Shown piece after piece: positions 33,701 to 40,543 of a stretch of DNA of 41,979 bases; position 1 is the first letter of the stretch, and the number at the start of each line of letters is the position of its first letter. The stretch is from DALYDK01 sp964477125 (GTDB lineage Bacteria > Patescibacteriota > Saccharimonadia > Saccharimonadales > CAIOMD01). A program made the translations under genes and the position numbers. The notes beneath the pieces were generated by a model. The model saw only the letters and a list, made by a program, of their open reading frames with translations. It searched no databases and was not told where the DNA came from. The stretch covers positions 1 to 41,979 of the forward strand of contig CAYZCZ010000005.1 in NCBI GenBank assembly GCA_964477125.1, written 5' to 3'.

Positions 33701-34469
33701 CTTGCATTGGGAAAGGGAGCTTTTGGGTCTGTATCTATCAAGCCATCCTTTGCAGGCATACAACAATCTTTTAAGTGAAACCACTATTCCCCTTAATGAA
33801 ATAACAGCCGAAAACGATGGTAAAGTTGCTACTGTTGGTGGCGGCATTGTTGATATTCGACAAATTACAACAAAAAATGGCCAGCCAATGGCTTTTGTTA
33901 AGCTTGAAGATTTGCAAGGTGAAGAAAGGGAGCTAGTAGTTTTTCCTAATGCCTTTAAAGATACTGCCGACGTATGGAGTAAAGAAAAGATACTAATTGT
34001 AACTGGTAAAATTAATGGCTTAGATAGGTCTGGTAGCCCTATGTCAGAAGCTAAAATATTAGTAGATACAGCTAGGGCGGTAGACATTACTGAAGCAAAA
34101 GAATATGTACCAATTGGTGAAAAAATAAAGCTAAAATCAGTAAGCACAAAACGCACTAACAAGGCAGTAAATAATACAGTGGCAAACGCAAATACTGTAA
34201 AAGCAAAAAAAGAATTAACCCAACAAGCCAGGGAAGAACCAGCCCCAAAAGTAAAAAAGTTATATATAAGGCTAGTAGATAGTAGCAACCTTGAAAAACT
34301 TCAGGCAATCAAGAATTATCTAGATTCAAGCCCAGGTACTTGCGAGGCAGTTTTAGTACTAGGCGAACCTAAACAACCTATTAAATTACCAATGAAAATT
34401 GACGCCAACGAGTCGTTAGTAAAAAAGCTAGAAGAAATATGTGGTGAAGGTGGCGTTAAGCTACACTAA
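30786..34469 (+). CDS. dnaE: DNA polymerase III alpha subunit
   Basis: This is the replicative polymerase, 1227 residues. The N-terminal PHP domain has HLHNHTQYSLLDG, MTDHGTLSG and IIGIESYVA, with the histidine and aspartate pattern of metal-binding PHP sites. The catalytic palm holds FGPGRGSAAGSIIAYS and the acidic PDIDIDIQ (D426, D428, D430), with the third acid in KMDFLGL (D582). The thumb/fingers segment NKSHAACYALVAYWTAYLK is typical, and an OB domain (VATVGGGIVDIRQI) lies near residue 1020. A lysine-rich linker (about 1130-1165) precedes a final tail. The GTG start has GAGGGG. It is somewhat longer than E. coli DnaE (1160). Its stop overlaps the convergent CAP gene stop in CTAA (34466-34469). 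Confidence 0.97.
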   Translation: MSSKTSNLLSSSFVHLHNHTQYSLLDGLTKIGPLIEFTKKNGMEAVSMTDHGTLSGTIEFYKEAKAKGVKPIIGIESYVATRKHTDKDPSKDKNRYHLIILAMNNTGYQNLMRLSTIANLEGFYYFPRIDHDLLEKYNEGLIVLSACMGGEIGNALKDNNVKKAEEVAKWYKKVFGDRYYLEVQDHGHPDNPLHSSEQQKINEQVLTLGKKLDIPVVVTCDAHYLMHEDQDAHEILLCVGTGSFLSDEKRMSLKEYPLHVEDPQEIIKRWGSDHPELITNTKKIADRIDVEIELGKILIPKFPVPKGETEKTYLNKLVYHGLQKAYTANSEELSVEEIKKILPDNVRDRAKFELEIIDSMGFNGYFLIIWDFMKWGKDQGIFFGPGRGSAAGSIIAYSLRITELDPLRYDLLFERFLNPDRISMPDIDIDIQDTRRDEVIQYCVEKYGTNRVANIVTFGRMAARAAVRDVARVLQMPYSEADRIAKLIPPPIQGRQTPLEKSLVENADLKKEYESSADAKQVFDMAVRLEGTIRSHGVHAAGVVIAPDEIVKFVPLEMAQKGVVSTQYPMGPIEDLGLLKMDFLGLSNLTIIKNALRVVKRVYGVDLDIGTLPLDDKVTYELLGRGDTTGVFQLESAGMKRYLKELQPSEFEDIVAMVALYRPGPMQFIDDFIARKHGRKEIEYLHPKMENALKSTYGVLVYQEQFMQISKDLANFTGGQADTLRKAVGKKNMDLMKKVKPEFVNGAIENSGADKELMEQFWDQLEEFANYCFNKSHAACYALVAYWTAYLKTHFPAAFMAALMTSDYDDIDRLAIEISECTHMGLKVLAPDVNQSFHEFAVVPHGKDEVPQIRFGLDAIKNVGHGGAAEIIRVRDEGGEFTSLVDFITRVNGRLVNRKVWESLIKSGAMDRFGDRGAMLENIDIILATGAKLNKDSVAGQTDLFGTDASIELPKLEITIPEKSFTYGEHEYLHWERELLGLYLSSHPLQAYNNLLSETTIPLNEITAENDGKVATVGGGIVDIRQITTKNGQPMAFVKLEDLQGEERELVVFPNAFKDTADVWSKEKILIVTGKINGLDRSGSPMSEAKILVDTARAVDITEAKEYVPIGEKIKLKSVSTKRTNKAVNNTVANANTVKAKKELTQQAREEPAPKVKKLYIRLVDSSNLEKLQAIKNYLDSSPGTCEAVLVLGEPKQPIKLPMKIDANESLVKKLEEICGEGGVKLH

Positions 34470-35197
34470 TGTAACTTGTTTGGTAAATTATTATTTTTTT
34501 TATTGTTATAGCTATGTTTGTGCCTAAAGTGTAGTATTTCTAAACTTGCTCCAATAATTATTAGGGTAAGAGCTAATATATTTATAGCGTTTAATGGCAT
34601 TACTAGTCCCTTTTCTTTAAGTATAGTAAGTTCACCGGCTGGATGAGTAGGCTGTATAGTAACGGGAACATTTTGTTGCGAGCCAGGTTTGGTATAAAAC
34701 GCTACCACAACGTATGTATTTTTATGTCCTTCATATTCGCCAAATGGTGCCATACCTATACCTGTGGCGGTGAAGTTTTTATTGAGCATATTGTCCCTAT
34801 GGGCAGGGCTATTTAGCCAGCCGGTAACTATTGTTGAGCTATCCTCATTGGTAACGGCTAGGTTTTCACCAGCTTCCAAATACTGGTAGCCAGTGTCTGT
34901 AATAAATTTCCAAGGTGGAGTTCCATCTGGCATATTGTGCGAAAAATAATGACCTTTTGCCATATCTTCGGCTTTAGTTTGAGCCGCAGTCATCAGGTTT
35001 TCATCTATTGTGAGTGGCTTTGCCGAAATAAGCTCTCTTTGCTTATTTGACTGCTCTATTACTTCGCTAACGCCGAATGCTTTGCTGCTACCCACCTCTA
35101 AAAGTGTAAATGCCAGAAAATTACCAGCTAATAGTATGGCGCCCAACATATAAAGGCCTTTTGTTATGTGTGGAATTCTAATTTTATGGTGATTCAT
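34466..35197 (-). CDS. Membrane-anchored CAP/SCP-domain protein
   Basis: CAP-superfamily proteins in bacteria are secreted, often wall-associated, with mostly unknown activity. I start at the ATG at 35195-35197 (MNHHKIRIPH), 9 nt after the trmH-like stop, because the in-frame upstream ATG lies inside that gene. The 243-residue protein has an N-terminal TM/signal segment (about residues 14-34), the CAP domain (HYFSHNMPDGTPP, AGENLA, NSPAHRDNML, TGIGMA) and a C-terminal TM helix (about 201-222) ending in a basic, Asn-rich tail. The family histidines and glutamate look intact. Domain order suggests it is tethered at both ends with CAP on the outside. Confidence 0.92.
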   Translation of the reverse strand: MNHHKIRIPHITKGLYMLGAILLAGNFLAFTLLEVGSSKAFGVSEVIEQSNKQRELISAKPLTIDENLMTAAQTKAEDMAKGHYFSHNMPDGTPPWKFITDTGYQYLEAGENLAVTNEDSSTIVTGWLNSPAHRDNMLNKNFTATGIGMAPFGEYEGHKNTYVVVAFYTKPGSQQNVPVTIQPTHPAGELTILKEKGLVMPLNAINILALTLIIIGASLEILHFRHKHSYNNKKNNNLPNKLH

Positions 35198-35205
35198 TTT
35201 GGTTT

Positions 35206-35700
35206 TTATATGATACTTATATGATACAACATAATTGCACAAGCATTACTAACATTTAGGCTTTCTTTTGTACCTTTTTGAGGTATCTCTACACAAAATT
35301 CAGCTAACTTAATAATATTTTGGTCAATTCCTTCTACTTCGCGACCCAATATTATGGCAACATTATCATCAAATTTTGCTTTATTCAGCATTATGCTTTT
35401 AGGATTTTGTTCGAGGGCAATTATTTGGTGACCGTCTTGTTTTGCTTGTTCAATGGCTTGCTCGGCTGATTGGTAATAGCTAAAAGGTACTAATTTTTCT
35501 GTACCAAGGGCAGTTTTACTAATTTGCTTGTCTAGTTTATTGCTTAGGTGTGGTAACCTAGTATCTTTTTCTATTATTGGATACGGCGTGTAACCACAAA
35601 TATATATATGTTTAACTCCAAATATTTCTGCGCTTCTAAAAATTGCTCCAACGTTATGGGTACTTCTTATATCTGGCAAAATTAAACTAACGTTAATCAT
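35206..35700 (-). CDS. SpoU/TrmH-family RNA ribose 2'-O-methyltransferase
   Basis: This SPOUT-fold enzyme methylates ribose in tRNA or rRNA using S-adenosylmethionine. The 164-residue protein shows all three SpoU motifs: NVGAIFRSAEIFGV, ILGREVEGID and IPQKGTKESLNVSNACAIML. There is no N-terminal substrate-binding extension, so the form is minimal, like TrmL. The target nucleotide cannot be assigned. It lies upstream of, and is probably co-transcribed with, the CAP-domain gene on the reverse strand. The divergent PilB-type gene begins 147 nt away. Confidence 0.93.
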   Translation of the reverse strand: MINVSLILPDIRSTHNVGAIFRSAEIFGVKHIYICGYTPYPIIEKDTRLPHLSNKLDKQISKTALGTEKLVPFSYYQSAEQAIEQAKQDGHQIIALEQNPKSIMLNKAKFDDNVAIILGREVEGIDQNIIKLAEFCVEIPQKGTKESLNVSNACAIMLYHISII

Positions 35701-35830
35701 CCCTAGATTATATAACAGATAAATCCACCACTAATATTTTCATTCCCTACTTCCCAATTTGGCATGATCTATCATCTAGCTTCTACCACTTGTCATTAAA
35801 TAATAGTAGGCTTTAGCATAAACATTTTGC

Positions 35831-35836
35831 TATACT
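35831..35836 (+). promoter_or_regulatory. -10 box of the PilB-type gene, start-proximal
   Basis: TATACT ends 11 nt before the ATG at 35848, with no Shine-Dalgarno. Same arrangement as uvrB and gatC. Confidence 0.5.
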
Positions 35837-35847
35837 GTTTTTAAGTA

Positions 35848-37449
35848 ATGAACGATGATGACGCCAGAAGATTAGAAGAGCAAAGCACCCTTAGGCGGGC
35901 CAGAATATTGAATATGTCATATTTCGATACATCTGCCCAAGATTTACAACTGTATAAAGATATTTTGACCAACGAGGAACTATATTCACTTAAGGTAGTG
36001 CCCTTGGTTGCCGACTCTTACAATATTCAGTTTGGGGTAACTAACACTACTTCAAAAAGCTCAATGGCCAACTTGCGTAACAGGTTTGCCGACCAAAAAG
36101 TAATATTTAGTCTTATCTCAGATGCTGGCTTTAGATATTTAATGACCAAATATGATCCACCCAAAGAAATTATTTATGAAGAAATTTCCTTAAACTCAGC
36201 AGACCAAGGCATACAAGAGGCGAGTGTCTCGCAAACTTTAGCTAGTGTACGTTCTGATGACATGTTGGCCTATATTGTTAAGCAGGCTTTTAAGCTGTCT
36301 GCCTCAGATATCCACCTTGAATCACAAGATGGTGGTGCCCGTATTCGTTTTAGGGTAGATGGTGTATTGCACCCAGTAGCTAATTTAGAACCAGACAAAT
36401 ACCGAATGCTAATCTCTAGCTTGGCTAGTTCTGCCAATGTTTCCACTAACTCAAACGATGCTCAGACAGGCCATATAAACCGTACATATAACCTAGCAGA
36501 CGGGTCACAGGTAACTGTAAACCTAAGGGTAGAAACTGTGCCGACAGTTCATGGCATGGATTGTGTATTAAGGCTGTTTAACTTAAAGCCAGAGCTTATG
36601 CAATTAGAGAAACTAGATTTGCGTGAAGATGAAAGGGCAATTATTAGCGATATTATCTCCCATCCAAATGGCCTGGTGCTATTCGTTGGTCCAACTGGTT
36701 CCGGTAAAACAACAACCCTATATAGCATCATTAACGAGCTAAACACTCCCGAAAGAAAAATTATTACTTTAGAAGACCCTGTCGAATACGATGTACCTGG
36801 TATAACCCAAATTCCAGTAGATACTAAGGCAGATGAACACGGTTTTGCGACAAAGTTTAGGGCTGTTCTAAGGCTTGACCCTGATGTTGTAATGGTTGGT
36901 GAAATTCGTGATATAGATACAGCCAAAACTGCCTTGCAATCATCACTTACCGGTCATTTAGTATTATCTACCTACCATGCTGGTTCTGCATGCGCTGCTT
37001 TTACTAGAATGTTAGATTCTATTGGTGATAATCCGCTATTTATGTCTGCCGTAAGGCTTGTAACTGCTCAAAGGTTACTACGTAGGCTAGATGATGCTAC
37101 CAAACAACAATACGAACCAGACGAGCAGACAAAACTTTGGCTTAAAGGTGTTATAGATAGTTTACCTCCAGATATTGAACGGCCCGACATTAGCAATATT
37201 AAGCTATATAAGGCTGGCAGTTCAGCTGACAACCCGTTTGGCTACAGTGGCCAATTTGCAGTTAGGGAGCTATTACTTATGACCTCTGGCCTAGAAACTG
37301 AACTCAAAAAACCATACAAAGAAATAACAACAGCCAGCTTAGAAAAAGTTGCCGTACAAGACGGCATGATTACACTTATGCAAGATGGTGTACTTAGGGC
37401 TATTGCCGGTGACACCTCGCTAGAAGAAGTTATCCGCATACTAGCTTAA
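35848..37449 (+). CDS. Type IV pilus/type II secretion assembly ATPase (PilB/GspE family)
   Basis: This hexameric cytoplasmic ATPase powers pilus extension. The 533-residue protein has an N-terminal GspE_N-like region, the N2 domain (DIHLESQDGGARIRFRVDGVL), Walker A GPTGSGKTTTLYS (from residue 281), the Asp box ITLEDPVEYDV, Walker B LDPDVVMVGEIRD and the His box LSTYHAGSA. The four cysteines that bind zinc in classic PilB/GspE are absent: the usual C-x2-C after RLxR is LDDATK and the second pair is replaced by AGSSADNPFGYSG. The family ending (VAVQDGMITLMQDG) is present. No other pilus gene is adjacent. Saccharibacteria are known to use type IV pili, which suits a host-attached lifestyle. Confidence 0.94.
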   Translation: MNDDDARRLEEQSTLRRARILNMSYFDTSAQDLQLYKDILTNEELYSLKVVPLVADSYNIQFGVTNTTSKSSMANLRNRFADQKVIFSLISDAGFRYLMTKYDPPKEIIYEEISLNSADQGIQEASVSQTLASVRSDDMLAYIVKQAFKLSASDIHLESQDGGARIRFRVDGVLHPVANLEPDKYRMLISSLASSANVSTNSNDAQTGHINRTYNLADGSQVTVNLRVETVPTVHGMDCVLRLFNLKPELMQLEKLDLREDERAIISDIISHPNGLVLFVGPTGSGKTTTLYSIINELNTPERKIITLEDPVEYDVPGITQIPVDTKADEHGFATKFRAVLRLDPDVVMVGEIRDIDTAKTALQSSLTGHLVLSTYHAGSACAAFTRMLDSIGDNPLFMSAVRLVTAQRLLRRLDDATKQQYEPDEQTKLWLKGVIDSLPPDIERPDISNIKLYKAGSSADNPFGYSGQFAVRELLLMTSGLETELKKPYKEITTASLEKVAVQDGMITLMQDGVLRAIAGDTSLEEVIRILA

Positions 37450-37464
37450 ACCTCAAAAAAATGC

Positions 37465-37470
37465 TATAGT
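37465..37470 (+). promoter_or_regulatory. -10-like box of the WhiB-like gene, start-proximal
   Basis: TATAGT ends 7 nt before the ATG at 37478 and no Shine-Dalgarno is present. Weaker than TATAAT, but in the same position as in the other leaderless candidates. Confidence 0.4.
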
Positions 37471-37477
37471 AATATAA

Positions 37478-37828
37478 ATGACTGAGAGTTCTCCTGGGCA
37501 AAAATCTGGGAATGGCGGAATGGCAAGTGATTACAAGCCATTATATTTCGAATCAGAATCTTTGGAAGGGGGCGCTTGTACGGACAAGGATACAATAAGT
37601 GCGCTTGCAAAAAAAGGCATCTTGGCCACGGATTTATCGGAAGGTAATGCCACAAAACAAAAAATTGCTGCAACAGAATTCTGCAATACAAGGTGCCCAT
37701 CTGAAGTAAGGCAGAAATGTCTAGAAATAGGTTTAGTAAATAAGCAACCAGGAATATATGGCGGGAAAGGTCCTACTGAAAGAAGAAGAATGGCACAACA
37801 GCGAGAAAAACCGCAGGGCAGACAGTAG
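37478..37828 (+). CDS. Divergent WhiB-like Fe-S protein
   Basis: WhiB-like (Wbl) proteins bind a [4Fe-4S] cluster through four cysteines and regulate transcription by contacting the sigma factor; they are best known from Actinobacteria and their phages. The 116-residue product has C34 in GGACTDKD, then C69, C73 and C81 in FCNTRCPSEVRQKCLE, followed by GIYGGKGPTERRR, which matches the Wbl signature G[VI]WGGxxxxERR with Tyr for Trp. The cysteine spacing differs from the usual C-x2-C-x5-C: here C-x3-C-x7-C. The start codon lacks a Shine-Dalgarno. It sits alone between the PilB-type gene and rplS. The family call rests on the Cys pattern, GxYGG and ERRR. A zinc-binding small protein is the main alternative. 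Confidence 0.75.
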   Translation: MTESSPGQKSGNGGMASDYKPLYFESESLEGGACTDKDTISALAKKGILATDLSEGNATKQKIAATEFCNTRCPSEVRQKCLEIGLVNKQPGIYGGKGPTERRRMAQQREKPQGRQ

Positions 37829-37857
37829 GGTATTATCAAAATGTTAATAATTTGCTC

Positions 37858-37886
37858 TTCACAAAACAAGGGTAATGTGCTATATT
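37858..37886 (+). promoter_or_regulatory. Promoter of rplS
   Basis: TTCACA (37858-37863), a 17-nt spacer and TATATT (37881-37886) precede the first copy of the rplS start region. The leader is about 47 nt and includes AGAGAG near the ATG. Confidence 0.6.
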
Positions 37887-37905
37887 GAATCAGAATTGTT
37901 TAAAA

Positions 37906-38115
37906 AACTAATTTAGTCAGAGAGTTTTATAGTATGGAAAGTGTTATTCAGAAAGTTGATNNNNNNNNNNNNNNNNNNNNNNNNNNNNNNNNNNNNNNNN
38001 NNNNNNNNNNNNNNNNNNNNNNNNNNNNNNNNNNNNNNNNNNNNNNNNNNNNNNNNNNNNAACTAATTTAGTCAGAGAGTTTTATAGTATGGAAAGTGTT
38101 ATTCAGAAAGTTGAT
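37906..38115. repeat. 55-bp duplicated contig ends around a false gap
   Basis: Bases 37906-37960 equal 38061-38115, separated by 100 Ns (37961-38060). The duplicate includes the rplS leader and its first 9 codons (ATG at 37934 and at 38089). Only one copy exists in reality. Confidence 0.95.
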
Positions 38116-38607
38116 GCTAAATATAAGAAGCACGATGTTGTAGATGTCAAAACTGGTGATACCGTGCGTGTTCACCAAAAAATTAAAGAAGGCAACAAAG
38201 AGCGTGTTCAAATATTTGAAGGTCTTGTTATTCGTACAGACCGTAAGAAAAGCTTAACAAGTACTATTACAGTGCGTCGAGTTTCTAGCGGTATTGGTGT
38301 TGAAAAGAGCTTTTTGCTACACGGACCAAATGTTTTAAAAATTGAAGTCACAAAGCGTAGCAAAGTACGACGAAACTACCTTGGTTACATGCGTACTCTA
38401 ACAGGTAAAGCAACAAGGCTCAGCGGTGTAGACTTTGATAAAAAAGAAGTTAACGAAATTCGTGACCTAGAGGCTGAAAAAGCCGCCGAAGAACTTGCTA
38501 TTAAAAAAGAGCAAGAACATAAAGCAGCTGAAGAAGCCAAAGAAGCAGAAAAAGCTGCCGAAGAAAAGAAAATTGCCGAAGCTTTAGCTGCCCGTAAAGC
38601 CGAATAA
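38089..38607 (+). CDS. rplS: 50S ribosomal protein L19 with long C-terminal extension
   Basis: L19 lies at the interface of the 30S and 50S subunits. Residues 1-115 match the family: GDTVRVHQKIKEGNKERVQIFEGLVI, a VRRVSSGIGVEKSFLLHGP core and KRSKVRRNYLGYMRTLTGKA. About 55 further residues form a charged Ala/Glu/Lys helix (EAEKAAEELAIKKEQEHKAA...), absent from the 110-120-residue standard protein. The extension probably makes a long helix on the ribosome surface. The second copy of the duplicated start region is used here. A strong terminator (38646-38661) follows. Confidence 0.97.
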   Translation: MESVIQKVDAKYKKHDVVDVKTGDTVRVHQKIKEGNKERVQIFEGLVIRTDRKKSLTSTITVRRVSSGIGVEKSFLLHGPNVLKIEVTKRSKVRRNYLGYMRTLTGKATRLSGVDFDKKEVNEIRDLEAEKAAEELAIKKEQEHKAAEEAKEAEKAAEEKKIAEALAARKAE

Positions 38608-38645
38608 CAAAGCTTAGGTCATAGAAACTAGTTTATAAAAACAAG

Positions 38646-38670
38646 CAGGTCGCAAGACCTGTTTCTTTTA
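38646..38670 (+). terminator. Intrinsic terminator after rplS
   Basis: CAGGTC (38646-38651), a GCAA tetraloop, GACCTG (38656-38661) and TTTCTTTTA. A compact Rho-independent terminator closing the L19 unit. Confidence 0.9.
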
Positions 38671-38698
38671 TATATTCTAATATATAGCATCTATCATC

Positions 38699-38704
38699 TA
38701 TAAT
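38699..38704 (+). promoter_or_regulatory. -10 box of rnhB, start-proximal
   Basis: TATAAT ends 8 nt before the rnhB ATG (38713), immediately after the rplS terminator region, with no Shine-Dalgarno. Predicts a leaderless mRNA. Confidence 0.6.
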
Positions 38705-38712
38705 CTAATACA

Positions 38713-39261
38713 ATGATTGGTATAGACGAAGTAGGTAGGGGAGCATGGGCAGGGCCATTATTAGTTTGTGCTGTTCGACTGAATGGCACGATTATCGGGC
38801 TAAAAGACTCCAAAAAACTCACCAAACTGAAAAGGGAACAGCTTGCTTTAGAGATAATTGAAAATTGTGACGTTGGATACGGATGGGTTGGTGCCAATAA
38901 AATAGATGAAGTCGGGTTAACAAATGCCCTAAAGCTTGCTTCAATGCTTGCCTACGACCAAATAAAAAACGATCCTAAAGAACAAATAATAATAGACGGT
39001 AATATTAATTTTTTAGAAGGCCAAAACGTATTAACCGTAATTCGGGCAGATGACAAATACCCAGTTGTTAGCGCTGCCAGTATTGTGGCCAAGGTAGCTA
39101 GGGATAAATACATGGCAGACTTATCAAACGAGTACCCATTATTTAGTTTTGAAAAACATGTTGGCTACGGCACAAAAGTCCATATGCTGGCATTAGCTGA
39201 ACTTGGTCCAATTCCAGGCCTACACAGAATGTCGTTTAGACCCGTTAAGAAGCAAGTCTAG
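38713..39261 (+). CDS. rnhB: Ribonuclease HII
   Basis: RNase HII cuts RNA in RNA-DNA hybrids and removes misincorporated ribonucleotides. The 182-residue protein has the catalytic IGIDEVGRGAWAGPL (D5, E6), DSKKLTKLKRE, GWVGANKIDEVGL, the third acid in IIIDGN (D95), the fourth in IRADDKYPVVSAASIVAKVARD (D113), and a HVGYGTKVHM plus LHRMSFRPV end. Length is slightly below the usual 190-220. The ATG follows a TATAAT by 8 nt. Its last 17 bp overlap the convergent diacylglycerol-kinase-like gene. Confidence 0.96.
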   Translation: MIGIDEVGRGAWAGPLLVCAVRLNGTIIGLKDSKKLTKLKREQLALEIIENCDVGYGWVGANKIDEVGLTNALKLASMLAYDQIKNDPKEQIIIDGNINFLEGQNVLTVIRADDKYPVVSAASIVAKVARDKYMADLSNEYPLFSFEKHVGYGTKVHMLALAELGPIPGLHRMSFRPVKKQV

Positions 39262-40165
39262 ATCTAATTGCATTAAGAGAGAATATCTTTATAGGGATAT
39301 TGCTTTTCCTAATAGCTATTTCGCCCCTATTAATTGTAAAATGTTCACCATCTGTTTGGGCATTAATTGAAACACCGTCATCAGGCTTAGTAAGTCTTAC
39401 TACTTGGCCTTTATTTATTCTTGCACCTTTTATTCTCCTGGCCAAACCTGCCGTAGCAAGTTTTGCGGTCGAAACGTAACCCCCTGACTTAACAAGGTCA
39501 AAATAATCTTCAAAAAAGCCTAATCGCCTTTTATGAAGCCATAAACAACTAGCCATTCTTGTATTGACCGCAGCTATTTCTCGGGCATCCAGTAGCATGC
39601 CTTCTTCATCCAATAGTTGCATTTTACGACTTTTCTTCACTGCTTTTAAAATTACAAGGGCATCTTTTAGCTTGCTTGGTTTCATTGATTTGCTACTATT
39701 TATTAGTTTTGCCGAATCTCCCGTTAAACCAAGCCCAATATAACCAAGGGCATACCTGGAATCGTCGTCATAATCTATTTTAAGTGGCAATACTTCGCGT
39801 AAGTGACCATGAGCCAAAACGGTTCCCATAGATGTGTTACCGTTGATAGTTGTTGAAATATCATTCGCTGTGCCACCGGGAAAAGGGGTTAGAGCAGTTC
39901 GTTGAGAATACTCATCCATATTACCCAAATGCCAATTTATTGTTCCATCACCACCCATTGGTAGTAACATTGGCACCTTACCTTGTTCGGCAATTTCATA
40001 AGTTTGTTCTGCTACCTGTTGGGCTGTTGGTCTATATAGAACTATAGGTTCAACACCACCGTAGTACTCTGCTATTGGGTCAATAACATTACGCTCCAGT
40101 CCGGGGTTATCTTTTATACCGGGCATGTTGGTAGCTATAATAAACTTTGATTTCTCTTTTAACAT
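39245..40165 (-). CDS. Diacylglycerol kinase-like lipid kinase
   Basis: The DAGK catalytic family phosphorylates lipids such as diacylglycerol. The 306-residue protein has the nucleotide loop LPMGGDGTINWHLG, the substrate loop FPGGTANDISTTING (usually P-x-GT-x-ND-x-AR, here without the arginine), and the C-terminal beta-sandwich with NAQTDGEHF (usually DGE). The region is rich in Asn and Asp, and the helix KDALVILKAVKKSRK lies in the middle. A role in phospholipid recycling is the natural reading, but the exact lipid is unknown. It is divergent from yraN with only 21 nt between start codons, so their promoters overlap. Confidence 0.88.
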   Translation of the reverse strand: MLKEKSKFIIATNMPGIKDNPGLERNVIDPIAEYYGGVEPIVLYRPTAQQVAEQTYEIAEQGKVPMLLPMGGDGTINWHLGNMDEYSQRTALTPFPGGTANDISTTINGNTSMGTVLAHGHLREVLPLKIDYDDDSRYALGYIGLGLTGDSAKLINSSKSMKPSKLKDALVILKAVKKSRKMQLLDEEGMLLDAREIAAVNTRMASCLWLHKRRLGFFEDYFDLVKSGGYVSTAKLATAGLARRIKGARINKGQVVRLTKPDDGVSINAQTDGEHFTINRGEIAIRKSNIPIKIFSLNAIRSRLAS

Positions 40166-40186
40166 CTATAAACTAGCCTATATAAT

Positions 40187-40543
40187 ATGTCCAAAATTAG
40201 CAAACAAACAACAAATATCGGTCGAGAAGCTGAATCTATTGTAGCTAAGCATTTAGCAAGCAACGGATATAAAATTGTTGCCCAAAACTGGCGTAATAGG
40301 TGGTGCGAAATAGATATAATTGCTACTAAAAAAGCTACAGTATATTTTGTAGAAGTAAAATACCGGCACACAAACGCTTGGGGTGACGGGCTAGATGCCA
40401 TAACAAAAACAAAGCTCAAACAAATGAACTTTGCTGCCCAAAATTGGCTAGCAAGTAATAACTATAAGGGCAACGCCCAATTATTAGCCGTAAGTGTGTC
40501 TGGCGAACCACCTAAAATAGAAGAAATAATAGAAATCGACTAG
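40187..40543 (+). CDS. yraN: YraN/UPF0102 family nuclease-fold protein
   Basis: UPF0102 proteins have the restriction-endonuclease-like fold and are near-universal; their biological role is poorly defined. The 118-residue protein has the family start GREAESIVAKHLASNGYKIVAQNWRNR, the catalytic-type EIDIIATKKATVYFVEVKYRH (the E-x-D-x-I ... FVEVK core), and the final TKLKQMNFAAQNWLA. TATAAT directly abuts the ATG (40181-40186). It shares a 21-nt divergent interval with the lipid-kinase gene. The stop overlaps the M1 peptidase stop by 4 bp. Confidence 0.93.
   Translation: MSKISKQTTNIGREAESIVAKHLASNGYKIVAQNWRNRWCEIDIIATKKATVYFVEVKYRHTNAWGDGLDAITKTKLKQMNFAAQNWLASNNYKGNAQLLAVSVSGEPPKIEEIIEID

Noticed and set aside
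1891..34288. Long reverse-strand open frames inside the RND, UvrB, GatB and DnaE genes
   Set aside because: They lie wholly within well-conserved genes, lack start signals and have no recognisable domains.
13963..38115. Three pairs of exact 55-bp direct repeats taken as biological repeats
   Set aside because: Each pair flanks exactly 100 Ns, all are the same length, and collapsing them restores normal genes. They are contig-overlap artefacts.
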